From assembly GCA_029931535.1 (NCBI GenBank), contig JAQPZY010001186.1, forward strand, positions 1,494,135-1,558,134: a DNA stretch of 64,000 nt. The letters are read 5' to 3'. Under the pieces are notes generated by a model that saw nothing but the letters and a program-made list of their open reading frames with translations, was not told the origin of the DNA and ran no database searches. The position numbers were made by a program, and so were the translations under genes. Source of the stretch: Margaritifera margaritifera (taxonomy: Eukaryota; Mollusca; Bivalvia; Unionida; Margaritiferidae). Positions 46,606 to 57,234 of this stretch are shown piece by piece; position 1 is the first letter of the stretch, and every line of letters starts with the position of its first letter.

Positions 46606-47559
46606 CTAATGTCAAAACATTATGAGATAAACTTAAAGATGGTCCTACATTGCAAAAATGAAAATAAACAAAATACCAGTGTAAAGGAGGGCATTGATGT
46701 CTGACTTACTTGAGAAGTATGCAAACCCTAACTCTTTCTTTCCGCTAGCCTGGCTCCTGTTCTTATCTAAGTTTGATAAGAAGTATTTTGGCAAACAGTT
46801 TCCAGGGAAACATGGGGGAGGAGGGGGGAGATAGGAGGCTTTTAACTGGTGTTGTAGGGAGTCTGCCAAAAAAGACTTCAAAGAATCTGATGTTCATACC
46901 TCATGCCAAGGTATATAACCCAATCAGAGTTCTATATATAATTCAGCAAACATACCATACAGATCCAGATGTAAGAGCCAATAGGTGTAATGCAACAATG
47001 ATATTTTATGTTAGAAATGTCTGATACATGATATATACAGAAGTTATTTTTGCATCTTCAGTGTTACACCTGTCCATAATACTCTGTAAACAAGGGTGTG
47101 GCAATAAATGGTAGATAGACAGATTTACATACAGGTTAAGTAGATAGACACATGTAGATAGATAGATAGATAGTTAGATACATGGATTTTTTTTCTACCC
47201 CGAATATGAGGGGTTGTGCTCATGAACATTATTACATTTTTATAGTCCTCTCCAGAATTCTGCATGACCCGCACCCCAATCTACCTCTGACCAAATAAAA
47301 ACAAAATATTGCCAAAACTCAGATAAAAATGATTCACCTTTCCCAAACACTTTGAATTCCCAAACCAACCTTCCATGCCTACATGCAAACACCACCGAAT
47401 CCACCCTAATCTAAGTGAACAGATTGGCCAATGTTAATTCCACGACAAGTTAGTCCAGGTCATTTGAACGTATGTTGATTACAGTTAACTCTCACATGCT
47501 TCTATTTTTTAGATGAATTAATCAATTTGTGCTTATATGAGTGAGCTATTTTGTACCAT

Positions 47560-48090
47560 TCAGTCAGTTTCAGATAACTCGCTCAATGACCATTAAGCAA
47601 AATGAGTCATTCTTATAGTCTTCATCCCTTTTCTCCAATATATCAGATTTTATATCATTCAATGCTGACTTAATTCTTTTGGCAATATATCCTGATACCA
47701 ATTTGTATACAACATTAAGTAGAGAACTTGCATGACAATTCTTCAGGTACTGTTTTGGTTTATCCTCCTTGGTATGCAAGTTATGATGCCATATCTTAGG
47801 ACCAATTAGGAAAGGTCAAGTTTCATACACTTCAATAATTGTTTTAACTACAAATTCCCCAATGTCAATCCTAAAACTGCATACAAAATCTGCTGTGAAA
47901 TAATCTGATCTTGGGCTCTTCTTAATTTTCATACTTTTTCAACACTCCAATACCTCTTTTTGAGTAACTTTGCTTTCTGATCTTAAAGATTACTAATGGT
48001 TAAGCCTAGAAATTTTACAGTTTTTGAGATGATTCTCTAAATCTGTATCTTCTATCTCATTTTCTGATTATATTCATTTTTACAATACTC
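47560..48090 (-). pseudogene. Decayed LINE reverse transcriptase fragment
   Basis: On the minus strand, across frameshifts and stops, the order is 'SKVTQKEVLEC', 'KIKKSPRSDYFTADFVCSF', then 'KPKQYLKNCHASSLLNVVYK' and LVSGYIAKRIKSAL. These match the RT block 'K-S-P-G-x-D-G-F..E-F' and the 'KP..LKN.RPISLLNVVYK' block of L1/jockey-type LINEs. It ends before the catalytic YADD motif. It is likely the older sequence into which the Penelope-like copy at 48139 inserted. Confidence 0.78.
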
Positions 48091-48122
48091 TTTTTGTCTT
48101 TATATGGCAATCAAAAGTGGAC

Positions 48123-48138
48123 AAAGTTAAAAGATGAG
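48123..48138. repeat. Left copy of a 16-bp direct repeat
   Basis: AAAGTTAAAAGATGAG occurs here and, identically, at 49863-49878. It brackets the 1,724-bp Penelope-like insertion and is most simply read as its target-site duplication. Confidence 0.75.
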
Positions 48139-48194
48139 AGAAGGTGCTGCCTGATAGGATGTGGAGGCGATCCCTCCCATCTGCTGGGGTGGTC

Positions 48195-48255
48195 TAGCCA
48201 CCCCCGGTCCCTGACCGGTTTCATTATCTATGTAACTCATCAGAGGGAATTGGTC
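48195..48255 (-). ncRNA. Candidate hammerhead ribozyme
   Basis: On the minus strand: TTCCCT, CTGATGAG (48236-48243), a 4-bp stem GTTA/TAAT with a short loop, GAAA (48219-48222), CCGG, TC, AGGGA. TCCCT and AGGGA form stem I; predicted cleavage is after TC (48213). Stem III would be only CCGG, too short for a monomer but palindromic, as in dimeric hammerheads. Known PLE hammerheads have such short stems. All core bases of the family are present. Confidence 0.65.
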
Positions 48256-48546
48256 TTGTTGATTCATTTTTTCAACTGATCACCGTATCTTGTCGGTGTG
48301 GAGTTTATATACCCCTTGTCGCCGGTGCAGCCGCTATTATTGTTGCAGCCAGTTTCCTGTGACCTAGATTGCATTCCTGATTGATGCAGCCGGGTTTCGA
48401 ATGATAGTTTCATTTCGTGCAGCTGGGGTTGACTTGAGTGGCATTTAAACTTAAAAACCTAAATAAGTTTTTACGTAAAGAAGGGGTCAATAAAGAAGTG
48501 ACTAGAAAACTCTTTAGAAATATTTATTTTCTAATTACAAGGACTT

Positions 48547-49191
48547 TTAATCCTGCAAATTGTGAAATAACACAGATAATAACTGAATTGCGAGACGCAG
48601 AACCGCCGTGGTATTATATAGGTTATTAGTTGAGGTAGTGTTTGCTGGGGTAACAAATTGTTTATGTATTACCAATCCTGGCGAAATCAAAAGATTTTCC
48701 ACAGGGTTGATATAAGGACAAACTGTATCATAGACCAGCAGGTCCTTGAATGTGGGAAGTGTATCCTGAATATTTTCACAGGGTAAAACTGCCAGATTGG
48801 GTCCAAATGACTCCATTGGCTGAATCTTCCAATTTGATGTAGGGCAGATTATGTCCTCAAAGGAATATTTTGCAATGGAGTCAGTATCCATGATTTCTGA
48901 TACATCACTCAAAGTCAGATGTAGGAGGTCGGTATCCCAGATAGTATCTGCCACTTTATCAGGTTGATAAAGGTGTCCAGTAGACGAGACGTCTATTGGA
49001 ATATGATTCTTCTTCTCATGTTTTCTGAGATCAACTTTTCGTTTGAAAATTCTGTGATACTGTTGGCAGGTCACCCTCAAACCTAAATGTATAATATTGA
49101 TGTGTCGATCTACTGATTGGCGATGTTTGAACGACGCTCCACAAAACACACATTGAAAATTCATTTTTGATGTGTTGCGGTAGTGATTCAA
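48547..49191 (-). CDS. C2H2 zinc-finger ORF inside the PLE insertion
   Basis: 214 codons, open from ATG. Residues 12-35 form a good C2H2 finger (C14, C17, H30, H35; FQCVFCGASFKHRQSVDRH). A second, at 42-63, keeps C42, H58 and H63 but has Tyr45 instead of the second Cys. The rest is acidic to neutral with no domain recognised. It lies about 190 bp downstream of the GIY-YIG region on the same strand. It is probably an element-encoded accessory ORF or a captured fragment. It could be a real small gene, but there is no transcription evidence. Confidence 0.6.
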   Translation of the reverse strand: MNHYRNTSKMNFQCVFCGASFKHRQSVDRHINIIHLGLRVTCQQYHRIFKRKVDLRKHEKKNHIPIDVSSTGHLYQPDKVADTIWDTDLLHLTLSDVSEIMDTDSIAKYSFEDIICPTSNWKIQPMESFGPNLAVLPCENIQDTLPTFKDLLVYDTVCPYINPVENLLISPGLVIHKQFVTPANTTSTNNLYNTTAVLRLAIQLLSVLFHNLQD

Positions 49192-49379
49192 GTGGATCAG
49201 GTCATGGTTTATGATGTAATGAGACTAACATAAGGGCGGTAATTGGAGGAAAGTGTTTCCTCAAAAGAGTTGATGTACTTCCAGCAAAAGACAATGGGGC
49301 CAGAACATCCAAGTTGGGAGGAAATAAAATAAATTAAGTTTGAAATGCCTGAGCTCCCATTTAAACAGAGATGTTTATC

Positions 49380-49853
49380 TCTACCGGCTGTAGAGTATGT
49401 AATTGGTGTATCCAATAAAGTTCTCTATCTTTCTGATTAATGTTGCTACTATTGAGCTCTGGATCAGATTGGATGATTTCTATTATCTGATACTGAATAC
49501 AACTAATGTTGTGGTCAGAATTGGTTAGAATGTGTAGACACTGGGGTATCCTTCTTATTACGGATGTGCCTTAAGTGTTCTTTAATTCTCACTTGGAATT
49601 CCCTTTTGGTCTCACCTACATATTGTTTGCCACAGAGGTGGCAGGTGAGTAAATAAATAATATTACGTGTAGTACAATGACCTCTTAACTTTGAAGTGTA
49701 TTTGAGGTTTGTAAATGTGCTTCTAAATATTTTAGATTTATCTATTTTCATGCAAAATGTGCAGTTAATGGTTTCGCAATCTAGTACTTTGTTTGCGAAA
49801 GTTACTCTACAGCCGGTAGAGATCAACATCTGTTTAAAAGGAAGCTCAGGCAT
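49380..49853 (-). pseudogene. GIY-YIG endonuclease domain (Penelope-like), one frameshift
   Basis: 112 codons from 49853: a Cys cluster C26-x4-C31-x2-C34, then 'HCTTRNIIYLLTCHLCGKQY' with the IIY motif at 65-67, YVG at 78-80, catalytic-type Arg89 in 'FQVRIKEH' and 'PVSTHSN'. The frame stops at 49515. In the next frame the domain continues (HNISCIQYQIIEIIQSD, then DRELYWIHQLHTLQP with the conserved Glu) to a stop near 49372. This order is typical of PLE endonucleases. One frameshift near 49515 breaks it. Confidence 0.85.
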
Positions 49854-49862
49854 TTAAAACTT

Positions 49863-49878
49863 AAAGTTAAAAGATGAG
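49863..49878. repeat. Right copy of the 16-bp direct repeat
   Basis: AAAGTTAAAAGATGAG, identical to 48123-48138. Confidence 0.75.
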
Positions 49879-49879
49879 T

Positions 49880-51720
49880 TGTGTTTTACAATTTTTCAAA
49901 AGATGGCTTGATGATAGATATTGATAAATTTGTATTAGCTTTGAAAATAACATGGGTTCACAGAGTTCTTTGTTTAAATATGAAATATGTGACATAAAAT
50001 ACTTATTCCTATTAGAAGAAAATATGATGACATTATCCAAAAAGACAATCAATGCTCTTTGACATGATATTTTTTATTGGCTTGGAAATTACTGACAGGA
50101 AAGAAAAAAAACCGACAGGAGAATATCATAAGAAATGAAATTTATGGTTAAATTCATTTATAGGGATTAAGAAGGTACTAGTTTTCTCCAGGTTTGAACA
50201 TAATGTTATTTATATTTGTGATATACTTACAGATCAGGGATTTATTATTGATTTTTATACTTTTAAAACTATATGGTTTCAACACAAATTTTCTTGCCTT
50301 TCAAGGTATAATTCAATGTGTAAAGTTCTTATGTAAAAAGTTCAAGTCAGCAACTACGCCTGCCAGACCATTTATCCAAATAAAAAATTCTTTTTCATAA
50401 CAATAAAGGGTGTAAAGACTTTTACAAGCTATTTTTGAAATCATATGTTAAACCGACTACCTAGTGAAAAGAAATGGAAAACAAATTTCAATTTGAATAT
50501 GGCTTGTTGACCTAAAATATATTGTAAAGTTTTTACAGTAATAAGAAACTCAAGAAATAGATAAATTATGGATTTAAAAAACTTACGGTAATTCCACCAA
50601 AAATAATAAATATCCAAAAATAATAAATATATTCTACTGACTATACACGGCAATACAACTGAGGATTCTGACGCATGATAGCCATGTAGGGAAACAGAAA
50701 CAAGAAAGAATAAATCTGGTAATGCACTATTTTGCTGATCCTGCAATTGGCCGTGAAAAGTTGTCTACCTTCGTCTGATTGCTGTAATGCGCATGCAAGT
50801 TAATCAAAGTAGTGATGGTATATGTCAGTATTATTGATTTTGATGTTTGTGATTCTTTTTTCATTAAATTTTGTGATCTGAAGATACATGAATGAATTCA
50901 ACGTGACTTAAACCATATATGCCATACGGAAATTTTTCTAAAAAACCCTTTGTGGTCAGTGTTTGATTAAGAGACCAACTTTTTCATGATGTCATTTAGG
51001 ATCATGAACATTATTCTTGAGGTCTTGCTTTGAAGGCATTATCTTGTGTTTAGATACAGTTCTCAAACTGGTAAACTCTGAACAACTATGTTACTTTTTC
51101 CTTATTAAAGCTAATTGTACAATTTACATTAATTTTTTGTGAAATGTGTTTGGGCATAGTTCACTCCTATCTTCTAGTACCTGACTAGACTATAAATGTT
51201 TTTCAAAACCAAAGAGCTGCTATCTGAAAGAAGCATAGTGAAAAAGCACCTGTTTTCTTGAAAGGAAAACATGTCAATCTTACCTCTTGTTGACATCTGA
51301 ATCTGGCAGTATTCCAAAAATTACAAGTCTAGCTTTAAGTATTATGTGAGTGCTTGTATATAAAAGCTAGGTCACATTAGCTTAGTTAACTGTGGTATGT
51401 TGCATGATTGGCTGTATTTTCCATTACATTTTACTATCACAGAGAGACTTCAGAACTTATAATTTAATAATGAGATGTAAATGGTTATAGTGGTTTAGTT
51501 CTGGAAATGTCAAACTTGTTAGGTTGGACCTATTAATACATTTTCATTTCCCTCCATCAAACTATGTTTGAAAAATTTGCTCCCAACAGTCATACTGAGC
51601 ATTCTTTACAGAAGTATGAAAAGTAGGTTATGGTGATGTTTCCATTGAGTCATTACCTGACCAATTTGGAAGATAGATGGATAGATACATATAGTAAAGT
51701 CTTACTTATCCCAGATCTGT
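49880..51720. other. AT-rich stretch, nothing recognised
   Basis: About 1.8 kb with no recognised exon, RNA gene or element. Confidence 0.5.
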
Positions 51721-51734
51721 TTATCTGTCAAACA

Positions 51735-52050
51735 CTACAAAATGACTCCACAACACTATAATATGGCTCAACAACATTACAATATGACTCCACAACACTA
51801 CAATATGGCTCCACAAAACTACAATATGGCTCCACATCATTGCAATATGACTCCACAAAACTACAATATGGCTCCACAACATTACAATATGGCTCCACAA
51901 CACTACAATATGGCTCCACAACACTACAATATGGCTCTACAACATTGCAATATGGCTCCACAACACTACAATATGGCTCCACAACACTATAATATGGCTC
52001 AACAACATTACAATATGGCTCCACAACATTGCAATATGGCTCCACAACAG
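51735..52050. repeat. 21-bp minisatellite, about 15 units, open as (HYNMAPQ)n
   Basis: The unit is CACTACAATATGGCTCCACA plus A. Because 21 is a multiple of 3, one plus frame reads heptads HYNMAPQ from 51742 and continues 39 codons beyond the array to 52167; minus frames are open too. Low-complexity coding cannot be excluded, but nothing supports it. Confidence 0.9.
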
Positions 52051-52229
52051 AATGATTTCTTAAAAGTTATTCATAAATTGAATCCATATATGGACCAAAA
52101 ATTACCTATGTTCCATGTTTTCAGTGGCAATGATTTGTATCAGATAAGCATGATTACAGTTTCTTGATCAACTTACTGATTGATAGGTATACATACTGGT
52201 ACATGTGACAGAAAAGATCGGTCATATCA

Positions 52230-52345
52230 GGACAGATCAGGAGATTTCCAAAATTTGGTCAGCATTTTTTACCTCAAAGAGGGAGGATTTTCATCTACCC
52301 GATTTTTAGCATGCAAATGGACAAAAATTACAACTATTGAACAAA
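52230..52345 (+). pseudogene. Possible inverted fragment of the hAT transposase
   Basis: The plus frame reads 'DFQNLVSIF' and 'FLACKWTKITTI', resembling 'HFSDLVNIM' and 'FSCKWTKATQI' in the transposase at 53240-53695, which is on the other strand. The DNA shares TGCAAATGGACAAAA. The match is short and may be chance. Confidence 0.35.
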
Positions 52346-52379
52346 TTTACATTTTTATAAAAAATTAAAATATGCTCAT

Positions 52380-52795
52380 CATCTCATCAAATCAGTCCTT
52401 TCACAGTAACTTGTTGCATTCATACTCTCTTTATATGTACCACAAGTATTTTAGGTATTTCTTAGGAGATCATTGTCTGGATTATATTGGTGGTAGTCCT
52501 CATAATTGTTGATCTTAACACTAAGTTAGGAGATGATGTAATGTTACTGTATCCAGGTTTCCTCTTAAGTCAGCCTGAATTTTCCTCAGAATGGAAAATG
52601 TCCTTTCAGTGTCTGCAGTGGAATGTGGCAAATAGTTAGTACAACTCTACTAAGTCCACCAAGAAGTTGAAATTGTTTCCTGCCTATGGGTAGATTCAGA
52701 TTTTCTGCCTGCCAAAACTGATCAAGATTGGTACTGTCTAGGTCTGTTGTTTTAATGTCAGTCAGATTCTCCACATGAAGCACAAACACATACAT
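52380..52795 (-). pseudogene. hAT transposase C-terminal fragment
   Basis: On the minus strand one frame reads 'LDQFWQAENLNLPIGRKQF' and 'LLGGLSRVVLT'. After a frameshift it reads LPHSTADTERTFSILRKIQ, then ADLRGNLDTVTLHHLLT. The H-S-x-A-x-x-E-R-x-F-S block is the hAT dimerisation-region signature. Frameshift and stops show it is dead. Confidence 0.85.
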
Positions 52796-52799
52796 TCTA

Positions 52800-53170
52800 C
52801 CATCACACCCTTTGTAAGCCTAATTTGCAGACACCTTTGTTGTCATCATTATCATCACTATCACCACTTTTTAATAATATATGACAATCAAATCCGAAAA
52901 CAATTATCACTTGCTAGTATTATAGACAAAGATCTCATTCATCCCAGACATTTATGGATTACAATGGCAGTTAGTGACATGTACTTTAGTCTAGTTTACA
53001 TTCATGTTTACAAAGGATTAAATCAAGGTATGTGGTGTTTATATCACTTTTTGCGATGCAGTCATTCATAGCAGTGTCATATGCATATTTTGCCTAAAAA
53101 TCTTGGTTGCTGGTCATGTTTAGCAGGTGATCACTCATGACAGTGAGCTTATAATAAATTATTCATATTA

Positions 53171-53204
<34 letters not shown>

Positions 53205-53235
53205 ATACAATTAAGATTATGATTTCTTATGAACA
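52800..53235. other. Gap between hAT fragments
   Basis: No transposase similarity could be read here. It holds an (ATT)n microsatellite at 53170-53203. Confidence 0.6.
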
Positions 53236-53239
53236 ATAA

Positions 53240-53695
53240 TTAAATAGTCACTATTTGAGTAGCTTTTGTCCATTTGCATGAGAACTTTTGTGCGATTTCT
53301 GAGTCAGGTAACATTATATTGACTAAATCTGAAAAATGATCTGCTTCCAGAAACAGGAGATTATGTTCAGCTATAAAGTTGGCCAATAGTGTCTCAGCAG
53401 GGGTAACTTTATCCACATTTGATGCAGATTCCGCAAACACGGATTTCAGTGATGGCATACATGTATTTGTTGTCAAGGTTAATGGGGTTTCTGCATGATG
53501 TGTGATGTCATTCTTGCAACCATAACAGATTTTAAAATTAGTTTTACAGGACGAGTAGAATACACATTCATGTCCCTTCGAACCTGATTCCAACAACTGA
53601 AATTCCCGTTTCCATCCATCAATGAATTTCGTGTGATATTTCTGTTGCTTAGATTTTGGAGTTTTGACTATGGGAGATAATGCACGCTTAGACAT
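53240..53695 (-). pseudogene. hAT transposase N-terminal fragment with BED-like finger
   Basis: 151 codons: 'KSKQQKYHTKFIDGWKREF', a BED-type region with C44/C50 and 'CKNDITHHAETPL', then 'PAETLLANFIAEHNLLFLEA' and 'DHFSDLVNIMLPDSEIAQKF', matching the start of hAT transposases related to ZBED/ZNF862-like proteins. It stops at CKWTKATQIVTI. The middle part (RNase H core) is absent, and the C-terminal part lies 450 bp further along in the same orientation. It is an internally deleted element. Confidence 0.85.
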
Positions 53696-53699
53696 CTAG

Positions 53700-54110
53700 A
53701 CAAACTTTAAACACCAAAGTGACACACCGACCCGGTTTTATGCCACTTGAGCTCTTGAGTAATCCAGCCATAATCAATTAACATCTTTAATCCTGTCCAA
53801 ATTACTGTTGTTCATACATAGTATAGACTCTAATCAATCTCAACAACTTTAAGCACCGAAGCAGAACATACCGTCCAGAAAGAATCAAAGTAATGTTAAT
53901 TGTTTTATGCTGACTGTGCTCTTTAGTAATCCAACCATAATCAATTAACGTTTTTACTCCTTTGGGAATTACTTTTGCTTTAATCCTTTGGGAATTACTT
54001 CTGCTCATAAATAGTATAATCCATCTAAAACAAAATTCATACACTGAAGCCAACCATCCTGACAACAGAACCAAAGGGATGTTAATTGTTTTATGCTGCT
54101 TGAAATTAGC
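53700..54110. repeat. Degenerate ~150-190-bp tandem repeat, three units
   Basis: Blocks with TTTTATGC..CTCTT(G/T)AGTAATCC and ATAATCAATTAAC lie near 53735-53780 and 53905-53950, and a third partial unit near 54040-54110 with ATGTTAATTGTTTTATGCTG. Confidence 0.7.
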
Positions 54111-54344
54111 AACTAAATTGTCCTGCCCTGTTTAAGCCAGTTCACAGTCATGTGATCATAGGGAGTATTACCGTAAATATACTACACTGGAACCAAAATG
54201 TGAAAAAAAATTAAACAAATTTAATTTTTTCAATAATAATTTTGCATATGCGGGAGATTTCAGGAATGGATGAGAGACATCCCTCAACTCTGGAGAAACA
54301 CCCTCCTGTCTGGGAGGTTCACATGTATGTGAGGTCTAGATATC

Positions 54345-54515
54345 ATTATAACATGGTTCCTGTTATATGTTAAGTATGGTCATGGATCCCATTTCATTAA
54401 GTGGTAGTAAACTTATATTTATAATGTACTTCATTATAAGGTAGTCTCACTATAAGGCAGTACACTCTGACTTCCATACACAGTTTTGTAATAAGGGAGT
54501 GTTGTATTGTGTTTA
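54345..54515. mobile_element. M3-type MITE copy
   Basis: ATCATTATAACATGGTTCCTG on the left and TTTTGTAATAAGGGAGTGTTG on the right. The core GTATGGTCATGGATCCCATT and CTTCATTATAAGGTAGTCTC matches the copies at 21590 and 36104. The right end is the start of the 77-bp array. Confidence 0.75.
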
Positions 54516-54825
54516 TATGTACTTTCTTTTAATTTCTAACTGTTATACTCTATGACACAGTTTTGTAATAAGGGAGTGTTGTATTGTGTTTATATGTACT
54601 TTCTTTTAATTTCTAACTGTTATACTCTATGACACAGTTTTGTAATAAGGGAGTGTTGTATTGTGTTTATATGTACTTTCTTTTAATTTCTAACATTTTT
54701 ACTCTATGACACAGTTTTGTAATAAGGGAGTGTTGTATTGTGTTTATATGTACTTTCTTTTAATTTCTAACTGTTATACTCTATGACACAGTTTTGTAAT
54801 AAGAGAGTGTTGTATAGTGTGTGTG

Positions 54826-54830
<5 letters not shown>
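54478..54830. repeat. 77-bp tandem repeat built on the MITE right end
   Basis: Units begin at 54481, 54558, 54635 and so on, each with CAGTTTTGTAATAAGGGAGT followed by GTTGTATTGTGTTTATATGT. About 4.5 units, then an (AT)n tract and a further partial unit at 54925-55005. Confidence 0.93.
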
Positions 54831-54911
<81 letters not shown>

Positions 54912-54920
54912 TATATATAT
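54815..54920. repeat. (GT)n(AT)n microsatellite
   Basis: GTGTGTGTGTGT followed by more than 30 AT units, interrupted near the right end by ATGTACACAT. It splits the 77-bp array. Confidence 0.97.
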
Positions 54921-55009
54921 ATGACTTCCATACACAGTTTTGTAATAAGGGAGTGTTGTATAGTGTTTATATGTTACTTTCTTTTAATTTCTAACTGTTA
55001 TCTTTATGC

Positions 55010-56260
55010 AAGGATATATTGATTACATAAAAGATTGCATCTTCATTTTGCACCATTTGCCAAGTGAGTAAAGATGATTTTTCATGCTTCCATGATTTGC
55101 CAAGTGATCTCATTAACAAATGGTGTTTTGGTGATCAATCAATGGCTAAAAGAGCAAAGATGGTGTTTTGGTATTCAATCGTTTGCGAAGTGAGATGGTA
55201 TTTTGTTGTTCCATCATTTATGATGCAAGTAAAACTAGGTGTTGTTGTGTTTCTCTCATTTTGACATTTGTGTGTATATTTGTATGTATGTTGTCTGCAT
55301 GTGTGTATTTATACAATACTTTATTTTCCAAGTAAAGTCCATGTGGGAGAGTGTTGTAATTACACAAGACATTTCACCATTTGCTTAGTGAGTATAGATT
55401 GCATTTTGCTTCTCTTGCTTACGTAAATGAATGCCACAAAGGGTATTCAAAATCAGATCTGATTACAGATAGAAACTGGGATGAAACACTACAGTAGATT
55501 CCTCTGGGATATTAAGTGACTGAATGACGTAATTCCTTGCCAATGTTTGCCATAGTTTATCTCAAAAAATGCCAGTTTTAATCGTGACTCATATAGGTGT
55601 TAAAAACATTATGAATCCTAAACATGTGTTTTAATATATATGTTGTTAAATTGGCAAATTTAAGAGCTTTCATATTTTCCAATTTCAATATAGAGTATGA
55701 AAGGATGAAAGATAATTAGCTATTTCAGTCTCAAATAATCAAAACTCATGCATTCTGAAGATAAATACTTTGCTATATCTGTTAAGACCAACTTATGTAT
55801 GGGTGATAACACATTGTTCTTTGCATATAGTTTATACTGAGACAAAAAGTATGATAAAGGAGGTTCGTGTGTGTGTGTGTGTGTGCATTTTGTGTGTCTG
55901 TGTTTGTGATGGAAAGAGAGAGAGATAATGTGAGTTATATGCTTCACGTTCATTAGAATTTTTTATATTTGATATTAAAGTTTTACAATTTACTTTTGTT
56001 TCATGGCTAATAAATACACCATTCTTTTTATGTAACAAAACAAAGAAACTTACTTATCATAAAAAATTGTATTCAAAATTTTAAAACATCCTTATGTTTT
56101 AGAACAATATCAAGAGCTGAAAATTGAAACCAGTACAGAAGAAATAACTGTCCCAGATAATTCAGTTTTCTATTTTTCAGTAAAATTTTAGAGGGCTCGA
56201 GTTTTTATCGGTTTATTCTTAAACACATTTAAAGAAAATTGAAGTCAGTTTAGTCTGGTA
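55010..56260. other. Nothing firm recognised
   Basis: 55040-55230 and 55370-55420 share 'ATTTGCCAAGTGAGTA' motifs and may be an old repeat. A GT/GA-rich tract lies at 55868-55925. No gene was seen. Confidence 0.45.
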
Positions 56261-56269
56261 TTTCTGGCA

Positions 56270-56412
56270 TTTTACAGCACATAAACATTTTGAAGGTTAT
56301 AATATGCCAAGACAAGCGGAGTAAATGCCTTGCTCAAGGACACCATTAAGCAGCCGATCCAGGCGTGAACCTGCACCCTTCTGTCTCAAGTCCAATTCCT
56401 TAACCACTTGGT
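56270..56412 (-). mobile_element. tRNA-derived SINE, family S2, third copy
   Basis: On the minus strand: a head with AAGTGGTTAAGGAATTGGAC, anticodon loop CTTGAGA and B-box-like GGTTCACGCC, then the S2 body GATCGGCTGCTTAATGGTGT and GGCATTTACTC, ending GGCATATTATAACC. Confidence 0.7.
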
Positions 56413-56821
56413 TGAGAATCAAGTATAATACAGTCAAACCTGTCATAGAGATCACCTTTATTAACTAATCACCTGCCTTAAACAGACAATAATTTTCAAG
56501 GCTCTTTTGAACATCTGGACGAGATTAAATGTGAAATATGGAGGTTTATGTCTGAACTTATTTTTGAACCTTCATACTTTATAAACCCCATATTCTGTTG
56601 TTCCTGTAAAATTCTGTTACATAATTAGCAAACTATTTAATGTAAAAGTGTTAACTTTGTTAAAGCTGAAGCAGGCATTACCTCCCCTTATGTATGTGTG
56701 AAAGTGATGCAGAGTGAAGCAGAGGAATGAGTCTTAAAAGATTTAAACATAAAGAGATTCATGAAAGATTTAAATATAAGGAGTTATTTTAGGGAAACTA
56801 GAGAAAAAATTCGAATGACTA

Positions 56822-57037
56822 TGTATATACTTGTGTATAACCTTATACCAACTGCAAACTGCATAGACTCAGATCTGCCATCGCATAATGCACTGGTAGA
56901 TCTGGGTCTATGCAGTTTGTAAGAACTAATCAGTAGAACAAACAACATTGACCTTGATCTGCTGGCGCAGTATGCGACGGCAGATCAGGGTCTATGTTGT
57001 TTGAATTGGGACCTGGCTTATACGCGAGTGTATATGG
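56822..57037. mobile_element. M1 twin-palindrome MITE, copy 12
   Basis: 216 bp, TA flanks, ends TGTATATACTTGTGTATAA and TTATACGCGAGTGTATATGG. Both palindromes are present. It is the only M1 copy outside the span of the muscle-gene exons. Confidence 0.9.
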
Positions 57038-57234
57038 TAATACTGCTGAATATAGTCCACCTACATGCTATTTAGTGATTGATAGCTAAAAATGTAAATT
57101 AAATAAAAACTCATTTGTATTTTGTAAAACACATATGCCCCCAATGCAGATACTGCAAGCCAAACTAGTCTAAGTCAAACAAATTCAAAAGTAGAAAGAT
57201 GTGAAAAACTGCTATAATAGCATGAAATCATGGC

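Larger units (their letters stand above)
48139..49862 (-). mobile_element. 5'-truncated Penelope-like element (PLE)
   Basis: Bracketed by a 16-bp direct repeat. In minus-strand order it holds the GIY-YIG endonuclease region (starting only about 10 bp inside the left end), a C2H2 zinc-finger ORF, and a GC-richer 3' region with a hammerhead-type core. No reverse transcriptase remains, as expected after 5' truncation. PLEs are known for GIY-YIG endonucleases and hammerhead motifs; the zinc-finger ORF downstream is unusual. Confidence 0.75.
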
